Of a stretch of DNA of 64,000 nt, positions 54,459 to 61,618 are shown piece by piece (positions within the stretch are counted from its first letter, which is position 1; each line of letters begins with the position of its first letter). The DNA is from Maribacter aestuarii (GTDB lineage Bacteria > Bacteroidota > Bacteroidia > Flavobacteriales > Flavobacteriaceae). A model generated the notes under the pieces. That model saw only the letters and a list, made by a program, of their open reading frames with translations. It was not told the origin of the DNA and did no database searches. Both the position numbers and the translations under genes were made by a program. Where the stretch lies: the NCBI RefSeq assembly GCF_027474845.2, contig NZ_CP107031.2, forward strand, positions 1,812,501 through 1,876,500. The letters run 5' to 3'.

Positions 54459-55612
54459 AGCTTCATAAGAATTTCCAAGGCCTGAACTAAAGTCTCCTCT
54501 TTTTTTGCAAAACAAAACCGAAGTACTTTATCATCTCTACGGTTTACGTTAAAGGAAGATATAGGAATACTGGCCAACTTATAATCACTAATCAATCTTT
54601 TTGCAAAATTTTCATCGGACTCATCTGTAATTTGGGAATAGTCCAACAACTGAAAATACGTTCCGGCCGAAGGTTCAAATTTAAATCTAGAATTTTCCAA
54701 TCCCTTTAAGAAAAAATCCCTTTTCTTTTGATAGAAGCTGCTGAGGTTATTATAATGCGCTTCATTTTGCAAGTATTGAGCCATTGCACGTTGTGTCGGG
54801 TGGTCTACGCTGAAAACATTAAATTGGTGTACTTTTCGGAATTCCTTCATAAGCGAAGCGGGAGCGGCACAATAGCCTATTTTCCATCCGGTCACGTGAA
54901 ATGTCTTCCCGAAGGAAGCACAGACGAAACTGCGTGATGCCAAATCCTTGAACCGTGAGGCACTTTGATGTTCACGTCCGTCAAAAATAATATGCTCATA
55001 GACTTCGTCGCTTAATAAAATTATGTTGGTACCCTTCAATATTTCCTGAAGCCTCATCATATCCGCTTTGGAAAAAATGCGTCCGCTGGGGTTGTGCGGA
55101 GTATTGATGATGACCATTCTGGTCTTTGCTGTAATTAACTGTTGGAAATTTTCCCAGTTAACTTGATAGTTGGGCGCTTTTAGTTGCAAATAGACGGGAA
55201 TACCACCATTTACCTCAATAGCGGGCTCGTAACAATCGTAAGCAGGTTTTAGCACAATAACTTCATCCGATGGATGCACGAATGCCGTGATTGTTGTATA
55301 AATTGCCTGAGTGGCACCAACAGTAACGGTAACCTCTGTCTCTGCGTCATAGGAAGCCCCATGTAAGTTTTCGATTTTTCGAGAGATTACTTCACGTAAA
55401 CCATAATAGCCAGGCATGGTCGCATATTGGTTATGACCCTGAACCATGGCCTTAGAAACCAGTTCCATAAGCTTTTTGTCCGCTTCAAAATTCGGAAATC
55501 CCTGGGATAAATCAAGAGCCTGATGTACTCTAGCGAGATTGCCCACTGTGGTAAAGATGGTTGTACCTACCTTAGGTAATTTGGAGTTGAAATGGATTGG
55601 ATTATCGGACAT
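54455..55612 (-). CDS. PLP-dependent aminotransferase, methionine aminotransferase (YbdL) type
   Basis: 385 residues, fold type I class I/II aminotransferase. The PLP lysine lies in ASFGKTFHVTGWKIGY (about residue 236), with the conserved PHNPSGR and LLSDEVYEHI segments and R of RFCFAKKEE near the end that binds the substrate carboxylate. The overall pattern ('TTVGNLARVHQALDLSQGFPNFE') resembles YbdL, which transaminates methionine, glutamine or kynurenine-like substrates. Transcribed from a gene-free 88-bp gap. Confidence 0.88.
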   Translation of the reverse strand: MSDNPIHFNSKLPKVGTTIFTTVGNLARVHQALDLSQGFPNFEADKKLMELVSKAMVQGHNQYATMPGYYGLREVISRKIENLHGASYDAETEVTVTVGATQAIYTTITAFVHPSDEVIVLKPAYDCYEPAIEVNGGIPVYLQLKAPNYQVNWENFQQLITAKTRMVIINTPHNPSGRIFSKADMMRLQEILKGTNIILLSDEVYEHIIFDGREHQSASRFKDLASRSFVCASFGKTFHVTGWKIGYCAAPASLMKEFRKVHQFNVFSVDHPTQRAMAQYLQNEAHYNNLSSFYQKKRDFFLKGLENSRFKFEPSAGTYFQLLDYSQITDESDENFAKRLISDYKLASIPISSFNVNRRDDKVLRFCFAKKEETLVQALEILMKL

Positions 55613-55648
55613 TGTTTAAAAATAATAAAAATTGAACCTTATGATGAA

Positions 55649-55682
55649 TAAAAAGAGCCCGACCAAATGGTCAGGCTCTTTC
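55649..55682 (-). terminator. Intrinsic terminator of the DJ-1/PfpI gene
   Basis: On the minus strand AAAGAGCC[T]GACCA, loop TT, TGGTC[G]GGCTCTTT followed by TTATT: a long near-perfect stem with one mismatch, 19 bp after the stop of the gene at 55701. Confidence 0.75.
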
Positions 55683-55700
55683 ATCGAACTAATTCAAATA

Positions 55701-56246
55701 TTATGCATGTTGTTCTTCATGCTTACCTTCTCTTATCTCCTCAATTAACTTGGAGTTAAAAGCTGGTAAATCATTTGGATTTCTACTGGTTACAAATCCT
55801 TCATCTACTACTACCTCTTGGTCTACCCAATTGGCTCCGGCATTGATTAAGTCATCTTTTATGGAGTTGAATGAAGTCAATTTTCTTCCTTTTACAACGT
55901 CCGCACTAATCAAAATTTGCGGTGCATGGCATATGGCTGCTACCGGCTTCTTCATTTTAAAGAAATCCCTGACAAATAACAGTGCATCTTCATTTGTTCT
56001 CAATTTATCCGGGTTGATTACTCCTCCTGGTAACATTAGCGCATTATATTCTTCCGCTTTGACCTCTTTTAAATTTCTATCTACTTTATAGGAGTTTGAC
56101 CAATTTCCGTTAGCCCAACCTTTAATTTCTCCGTTCTCTGGGCTTACGATATCTACTTTAAATCCCGCATTTTCCATTGCCTCTTTTGGAGACTTTAATT
56201 CACTTTCTTCAAATCCATTTGTTGCTAAAATTGCAATCCTCTTCAT
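55701..56246 (-). CDS. DJ-1/PfpI-family protein
   Basis: 181 residues. The glutamine-amidotransferase-like fold is seen in AILATNGFEESEL, MLPGGVINPDKL and the nucleophile elbow AAICHAP with Cys106 followed by His107; the acidic partner is Glu13/Glu14. This is the arrangement of PfpI/YhbO stress proteins, which have been reported as deglycases, proteases or chaperones. No operon partner. Confidence 0.9.
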   Translation of the reverse strand: MKRIAILATNGFEESELKSPKEAMENAGFKVDIVSPENGEIKGWANGNWSNSYKVDRNLKEVKAEEYNALMLPGGVINPDKLRTNEDALLFVRDFFKMKKPVAAICHAPQILISADVVKGRKLTSFNSIKDDLINAGANWVDQEVVVDEGFVTSRNPNDLPAFNSKLIEEIREGKHEEQHA

Positions 56247-56374
56247 TTATTTTTGTTTTTAAGGTTAATAATTAATTTCTATACTTAATATAAAGAAGAT
56301 AAGCCAAAAAATGCGTTAAAGCCCTTATAAATATAGGGATTCAAAGGTTAAAGGTTTCATAAAGGAAGCTAATA

Positions 56375-56851
56375 TCAGCTCGTTTCATCCACTTTCAGGT
56401 GTTGGATGACTTTCTCGATACAGAATTCCAATTCTTTCTTAACTTCGGATTCCCAAAAACGAAAAACGGTATATCCCAAACGTTTTAATTCCGCATTCAC
56501 TTCTTTATCACGCTGTATGTTGCGCTCAAATTTGGCGACCCAAAAGTCACGGTTTGTTTTTATCTTAGGTTTTCGTTCTTCCCAGTTACGTCCGTGCCAG
56601 TATTCTCCATCAATAAAGATGACAGTTCTATATTTTTTTAAGACAATATCTGGCTTCCCTATCAACTTTTTGTAATCGATGCGATATCGATATCCGGCGG
56701 CATATAAAGCTTTTCTAAAGGCGAGTTCGGGCTTGGTATTCTTGCCCCGTATCTTGCTCATAATCTTGGAACGCTCTGGAGTAGTATAAAATCCAGATTC
56801 TTCATTAAAGCGCGGTACGATAATACGTTCTTCAGAATACTTTTTGGGCAT
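56375..56851 (-). CDS. Orphan Vsr-like (very short patch repair) endonuclease
   Basis: 158 residues. The Vsr-fold nuclease is recognised by TTPERSKIMSKIRGKNTKPELAFRKALYAAGYRYR and LIGKPDIVLKKYRTVIFIDGEYWHGRNW, where IGKPDIVLKKY holds the catalytic Asp and the later WHGR/NW region corresponds to the HGCFWHGH zinc region of classical Vsr; here the first His and the Cys are replaced (DGEYWHG). A proper Vsr normally sits beside a cytosine-5 methyltransferase; none is in the window, so its mismatch-repair role is uncertain. 22-residue N-terminal extension MPKKYSEERIIVPRFNEESGFY is unusual. Confidence 0.75.
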   Translation of the reverse strand: MPKKYSEERIIVPRFNEESGFYTTPERSKIMSKIRGKNTKPELAFRKALYAAGYRYRIDYKKLIGKPDIVLKKYRTVIFIDGEYWHGRNWEERKPKIKTNRDFWVAKFERNIQRDKEVNAELKRLGYTVFRFWESEVKKELEFCIEKVIQHLKVDETS

Positions 56852-56859
56852 GATTAAAA

Positions 56860-56893
56860 ATAAAAAATCCTAAACTTACAAGTTTAGGATTTT
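56860..56893 (-). terminator. Intrinsic terminator of the sdh operon
   Basis: AAAATCCTAAACTT and AAGTTTAGGATTTT (plus-strand 56864-56877 and 56880-56893) form a 14-bp stem with a 2-nt centre; on the minus strand it is followed by TTTATTTTT. It lies 24 bp past the sdhB stop. Confidence 0.8.
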
Positions 56894-56917
56894 GAATCTA
56901 TTTTGGACTGTATCGTG

Positions 56918-57664
56918 TTATCCCTTAATATTGGCTGCTAAATATTCACGGTTCATGCGCGCAATGTTCTCTAAGGAGATTCCTTTAGGACATTCTACTT
57001 CACAGGCTCCTGTGTTGGTGCAGTTTCCAAAACCTTCCAAGTCCATTTGTCGAACCATATTTTGTACGCGTTCCGTAGCCTCTACCTTTCCTTGGGGTAA
57101 CAAGGCATATTGAGATACCTTAGCAGAGGTAAACAGCATGGCACTCGCATTTTTACAAGCTGCAACGCAGGCCCCACAACCGATACAGGCAGCAGCATAA
57201 AAAGCGTCATCTGCATCATGTTTATCTATTGGAATGGAATTAGCGTCTTGGGTATTTCCAGAGGTGTTAATGGAAATATATCCGCCTGCTTGCTGAATTC
57301 TATCAAAAGCAGACCGGTCAACGATTAAATCTTTAATCACAGGAAATGCTCTGGCTCTAAACGGCTCAATGACAATAGTATCTCCATCATTGAACTTGCG
57401 CATATGCAACTGACAGGTTGTGACCAACCTATCGGGGCCATGCGGTTCGCCATTTATTTGTAAAGAACAAGAACCACAAATACCTTCACGGCAATCGTGA
57501 TCAAACTCCACAGGCTCCTCTCCTTTATTGATTAAATCCTCATTAAGAACATCCATCATTTCCAAAAAGGACATATCACCATCAATACCGTCTATGGTAT
57601 AATCAGTCATTTTTCCTTTAGAAGTGGCATCTTTTTGACGCCAGATTTTTAAGTTTAATTTCAT
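56918..57664 (-). CDS. sdhB: Succinate dehydrogenase/fumarate reductase iron-sulfur subunit
   Basis: 248 residues. Cluster ligands: 2Fe-2S in CREGICGSC with a downstream TCQLH; 4Fe-4S and 3Fe-4S in [14 protein letters not shown] and [12 protein letters not shown]. The protein carries electrons from SdhA to the membrane anchor. Follows sdhA by 10 bp in the order sdhC-sdhA-sdhB usual for Bacteroidota, where a single diheme anchor is used. Confidence 0.96.
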   Translation of the reverse strand: MKLNLKIWRQKDATSKGKMTDYTIDGIDGDMSFLEMMDVLNEDLINKGEEPVEFDHDCREGICGSCSLQINGEPHGPDRLVTTCQLHMRKFNDGDTIVIEPFRARAFPVIKDLIVDRSAFDRIQQAGGYISINTSGNTQDANSIPIDKHDADDAFYAAACIGCGACVAACKNASAMLFTSAKVSQYALLPQGKVEATERVQNMVRQMDLEGFGNCTNTGACEVECPKGISLENIARMNREYLAANIKG

Positions 57665-57674
57665 GCTGAAATTG

Positions 57675-59678
57675 TTATTTATATGAACGCGTTTTCAACT
57701 CAATATTTTCATACTTCAACTCTTCTTTATGCAGAACAGCGTCTTTGGGTTCACCCTTATATTCCCAAGCCGACACAAACTTAAAGTTTTCATCGTCTCT
57801 TAATGCTTCACCCTCTGGAGTTTGGTATTCCTCTCTAAAATGCCCTCCACAGGACTCGTTACGTGTTAAAGCGTCCTTGGCAAACAATTCACCTAACTCT
57901 AAGAAATCAGCAACACGCCCGGCCTTCTCCAATTCTTGGTTCTTACTATCTGTTGATCCTGGCACACGCACATTTTCCCAGAAGTCTTTACGTAAATCGG
58001 AAATCTCGTCAATGGCTTCCTGTAATTCAATTGCGTTACGGGACATTCCACACTTATTCCACATTATTTTTCCAAGTCTTTTGTGGTAATAATCAACGGA
58101 ATGTGTTCCACTTCCGTTCATCAATTTCTCCATACGGTCCCTCACTTCTTTCTCCGCAGCTTCAAACTCGGGAGAGTCGGTCGGGATCTTACCCGTTCTA
58201 ATGTCGTTGGATAAATAATCACCTATGGTATAGGGAAGTACAAAATACCCATCTGCAAGACCCTGCATAAGCGCGGAGGCTCCTAACCTGTTTGCACCAT
58301 GGTCACTAAAGTTAGCTTCACCGGCAGCATAACAGCCTTCAACGGTGGTCTGTAAATTATAATCTACCCAAAGTCCACCCATGGTGTAATGTACGGCAGG
58401 GTAAATCATCATAGGTGTCTTGTACGGATTTTCATCTACTATCTTTTCATACATCTGAAAAAGGTTTCCGTACTTGGTTTCTATAACCTCTTCGCCCAAA
58501 GCCCTTACGGTTCTATCATCGGCATCCTTAATTCCTGAAGTCAATGCTTTTTCTTTACCATAGCGCATTATGGCAGCGTCAAAGTCCAAGTAAACGGCCT
58601 CTCCGGTTTTGTTCACACCAAATCCGGCATCGCAACGCTCTTTAGCTGCTCTAGAAGCAACATCACGTGGAACTAAATTTCCAAAAGCTGGATAACGTCT
58701 TTCCAAATAATAATCGCGGTCTTCTTCCTTCAGCTGCGTTGGTTTTAATTTCCCTTCGCGAATGGCTTGAGCGTCTTCTAATTTTTTTGGAACCCAGATA
58801 CGCCCATCGTTTCGTAAAGATTCTGACATCAAGGTTAATTTAGACTGATGATCTCCAGATACCGGAATACACGTCGGATGAATCTGCGTGTAACAAGGAT
58901 TAGCAAAAAAGGCACCTCTTCTATGAGCTCGCCATGCAGCCATTACGTTACTTCCCATAGCATTGGTAGAAAGGAAGAATACATTCCCATAACCTCCTGT
59001 TGCCAATACAACGGCATGCGCCGAATGCCTTTCAATCTCACCGGTAACCAAATTTCGTGCAATAATACCGCGTGCCTTACCATCGACTTTTACTAAATCC
59101 ATCATTTCATGACGGTTAAAAGGCTTAATTTTACCCCTGTTTATTTGACGGTTCATAGCGGAATAGGCACCTAAAAGTAATTGCTGCCCCGTTTGTCCTT
59201 TGGCGTAAAATGTTCTTGAGACCAATACTCCACCAAAAGAACGGTTGTCTAATAGACCACCATATTCCCTTGCGAAGGGTACACCTTGGGCAACACACTG
59301 ATCTATAATGTGACCGGATACTTCTGCCAACCGATATACATTTGCCTCGCGTGAACGGTAGTCCCCACCCTTTACGGTATCATAGAACAAGCGATAGTTA
59401 CTGTCACCATCTCCTTGATAATTTTTTGATGCGTTGATACCTCCCTGCGCCGCAATGGAGTGCGCACGTCTTGGAGAATCCTGGTAGCAAAATGTTTTTA
59501 CATTGTATCCGAGTTCGGCCAAGGTCGCCGCGGCGGAACCACCAGCAAGACCGGTTCCCACAACAATAATGTCAATATTGCGCTTGTTGGCTGGGTTAAC
59601 CAGATTAATGTGATTTTTATGGTTGGTCCATTTATCGGCCAATGGCCCTGACGGAACTTTAGAATCCAATATGCCCAT
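57675..59678 (-). CDS. sdhA: Succinate dehydrogenase/fumarate reductase flavoprotein subunit
   Basis: 667 residues. FAD dinucleotide loop [16 protein letters not shown] near residue 40; covalent FAD histidine in [14 protein letters not shown]; substrate and active site residues in HPTCIPV and in the capping domain; C-terminal helical domain from about 500 on. The long length is typical of the Bacteroidota/epsilonproteobacterial type, which can run as fumarate reductase or succinate dehydrogenase. Starts 2 bp after the sdhC stop. Confidence 0.97.
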   Translation of the reverse strand: MGILDSKVPSGPLADKWTNHKNHINLVNPANKRNIDIIVVGTGLAGGSAAATLAELGYNVKTFCYQDSPRRAHSIAAQGGINASKNYQGDGDSNYRLFYDTVKGGDYRSREANVYRLAEVSGHIIDQCVAQGVPFAREYGGLLDNRSFGGVLVSRTFYAKGQTGQQLLLGAYSAMNRQINRGKIKPFNRHEMMDLVKVDGKARGIIARNLVTGEIERHSAHAVVLATGGYGNVFFLSTNAMGSNVMAAWRAHRRGAFFANPCYTQIHPTCIPVSGDHQSKLTLMSESLRNDGRIWVPKKLEDAQAIREGKLKPTQLKEEDRDYYLERRYPAFGNLVPRDVASRAAKERCDAGFGVNKTGEAVYLDFDAAIMRYGKEKALTSGIKDADDRTVRALGEEVIETKYGNLFQMYEKIVDENPYKTPMMIYPAVHYTMGGLWVDYNLQTTVEGCYAAGEANFSDHGANRLGASALMQGLADGYFVLPYTIGDYLSNDIRTGKIPTDSPEFEAAEKEVRDRMEKLMNGSGTHSVDYYHKRLGKIMWNKCGMSRNAIELQEAIDEISDLRKDFWENVRVPGSTDSKNQELEKAGRVADFLELGELFAKDALTRNESCGGHFREEYQTPEGEALRDDENFKFVSAWEYKGEPKDAVLHKEELKYENIELKTRSYK

Positions 59679-59680
59679 AC

Positions 59681-60348
59681 TTAATGTGTTATTGGGTTAA
59701 GGTGATGATAGATAGCTATGAATGCAAATCCCAATGGGATGGCTATAGCATATATTTTTGTAAATGTTTGTATTGCAGGTGTGTACTTATTGTTCACTCC
59801 CATCGTCTGAAATGAGGAAGCAAATCCATGCAAGAGATGCAAGGCTAAAAGACCAAAAGCTAGAACGTAGAGAACGGTTCTCCATATAGGTTCAAATTTA
59901 TGGACGGTTTCCTCATAGTATCTAGTCGGGTCCTCTGGGTTGGCCTCAACATATTTATAAGCCATTTCATGTACCCAAAAATCGTACATGTGCAAGCCTA
60001 GAAAAGCGAGTACCACCAAGCCGGTAATAATCATGTTTCTTGAAATCCAGGACGCGTTCGCCCCCCTTTGTATTTAACATACTTTGTGGACCTAGCTCTA
60101 TTGTTCTGAATCTCCAGAGCAATTCCCATAGCAAAATGGACGATTACACCCGCAATTAGAATAGGTTGTAGGATGAATTGTACCAATGGATTGTACCCCA
60201 TGAAGTGGGACCAAGAATTAAAAGTATCTGGAGCAATGACAGAGGTAATATTGATGACAAAGTGTTGGCCGAGGAAAAGGACCAGAAAAAGACCGGAAAG
60301 CGCCATTACTACTTTTCGGGCTATTGAAGATTTTAGCAATCCACTCAT
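59681..60348 (-). CDS. sdhC: Succinate dehydrogenase cytochrome b subunit, apparent frameshift in G6 run
   Basis: A diheme, five-helix membrane anchor split over two frames. The first part (60348 to the C6 run at 60061-60066) ends in [12 protein letters not shown] and a stop at 60031; the second frame continues [21 protein letters not shown] to 59681. Adding one G makes a single 222-residue protein with the normal sequence join ([12 protein letters not shown]), the usual family length. Heme-ligand histidines are visible in [28 protein letters not shown] and LHLLHGFAS. Start chosen at ATG 60348, because a good promoter lies upstream at 60369-60399 and would be inside a longer gene. Since the complex should be functional, a one-base sequencing deletion is likely. 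Confidence 0.85.
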
Positions 60349-60368
60349 TTGTTGATTTTTTAGCGTGA

Positions 60369-60399
60369 CAAATTTACGGTAAGGACGAGTTATTAACAA
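60369..60399 (-). promoter_or_regulatory. sdh operon promoter, TTG-N20-TAAATTTG
   Basis: On the minus strand TTG at 60399-60397, exactly 20 nt, then TAAATTTG (60376-60369): a full match to the Bacteroidota housekeeping promoter. Transcription would begin near 60362, about 13 nt before the sdhC ATG at 60348, which also rules out the longer start at 60399. Confidence 0.65.
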
Positions 60400-60693
60400 G
60401 TTTTCAATGGGTTTAGTATATTATTTAGACCCATTTTAATCATACCGCAAATGCTGTTTAGAATTTAAGCCCTAAATAGTATATTTTAAGAAAAATTATT
60501 AAACAAACAGGACCTTGCATTTTTTCCTAATCGGTGTGCCTAGTTCGTGAAATTGGATTTCCGTAAGCATCAAGAAGTTGAAAAATGAGTTAGTCACTTT
60601 TCTTGAAAATCACATACGCTCATGGAATATAATAGAGAATTCTACTTATAAATGGAAATGAAATGATTATTGAATTTAAGAGAAGAAATTTCC
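60400..60693. other. Intergenic region between a small cytoplasmic gene and sdhC, no gene seen
   Basis: 294 bp, AT-rich, no coding-looking frame on either strand and no tRNA shape. The sdh promoter lies at its left edge; no terminator for the small gene at 60694 is obvious. Confidence 0.5.
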
Positions 60694-61119
60694 CTAAGCC
60701 AACTCTTTGGCACTCGCAATTTTAGTAAGGCTCCAAGCTATGGCCTTTTCAATATCAGAAAACTGTTGGATTGAATTCTTAAAGAACATTCTTTCTAATA
60801 CTAGACTTGCAAAGCTTCCCTGGGTTTGTCCTACTACAGCATAAAAGCTTAACTGCCCTCTATTCTTATAAAATTTTGCCCAGTCCTTTGGAAGAACGTA
60901 ATATTTATTGATCCTATTGGAGATATAGGCAATAGGTTTGTCTGCCCCAAAGATTTCACGAGAGGCCCTAACTGCTTTTTCGGCCATGTCCCAACCAAAG
61001 ACCACGCCCTCTTTCACTTCCGAGATTACTAAACCGTCGAAGTAATAAAAGATACCGAATTCGAATTCCCTGACTTCTCTAATGTTCTTAAAGAATTCCA
61101 GGTCCTTTACCCGTTTCAT
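60694..61119 (-). CDS. Hypothetical cytoplasmic protein, SpoIIAA/STAS-like
   Basis: 141 residues, soluble, mixed alpha/beta, starting MKRVKDLEFF. The pattern of strands and helices (FGIFYYFDGLVISEVKEG, GWDMAEKAVRASREIFGADKPIAYISN, LSFYAVVGQT) resembles the small SpoIIAA-like fold seen in many Bacteroidota hypothetical proteins. No catalytic motif. Function unknown. Separate from the flanking genes by about 100 and 350 bp. Confidence 0.6.
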   Translation of the reverse strand: MKRVKDLEFFKNIREVREFEFGIFYYFDGLVISEVKEGVVFGWDMAEKAVRASREIFGADKPIAYISNRINKYYVLPKDWAKFYKNRGQLSFYAVVGQTQGSFASLVLERMFFKNSIQQFSDIEKAIAWSLTKIASAKELA

Positions 61120-61220
61120 GATAGTTAATGTTTTAAATAGCCCCTAAATATAGGGATTATATTGGGATTCGATGGAAAGTAAACTATGGCAATAAAAACT
61201 GAAGATTCTTACATAAGTCG

Positions 61221-61610
61221 CTATTCTTCAATATCTCTAAGTTGAATGGAAAGCGCCTTTGTGGATAGTTGAACCTCAATAAACGATAAAACCAAGGAAA
61301 CCATGAGCGCCAAAAGGCTAATGACAAAAATAAGATTGGCCCAAAAACCAAGTTCTACATAGATTAAGAACATGGTAATGACCGCTAAGAGGAAACTGAA
61401 TATCGCGGTCGCCTGCATATTCTTAATAATAATAAGTCTTTTTCTTAACTGTTGTACTTGTAGTCCTATGGATTTTGATTCCGTTTCCTGATATTTTTGA
61501 TGCAATTGCCGTATAAGTGCAGCAATGGTCAAATAACGGGCATTATAGGCCAGCATGGTCAGTGAGATGGCCGGAAATAAAAGCGCGGGAATACTCAGGG
61601 ATAGTTCCAT
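61221..61610 (-). CDS. DUF2721 membrane protein
   Basis: 129 residues with three helices (about 7-25, 65-85 and 88-110) and a charged cytoplasmic loop (HQKYQETESKSIGLQVQQLRKRL). It matches DUF2721, a small family of unknown function. It follows the sortilin-like gene (stop 61619) by 8 bp, so both are likely in one transcript. Confidence 0.8.
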   Translation of the reverse strand: MELSLSIPALLFPAISLTMLAYNARYLTIAALIRQLHQKYQETESKSIGLQVQQLRKRLIIIKNMQATAIFSFLLAVITMFLIYVELGFWANLIFVISLLALMVSLVLSFIEVQLSTKALSIQLRDIEE

Positions 61611-61618
61611 TTTAGGAT

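Noticed and set aside
59681..60399. Two separate anchor genes, sdhC and sdhD
   Set aside because: Bacteroidota use one five-helix anchor of about 220 residues; one added base at the G6 run produces exactly that, and the second frame has no plausible independent start apart from a chance ATG at 60034.
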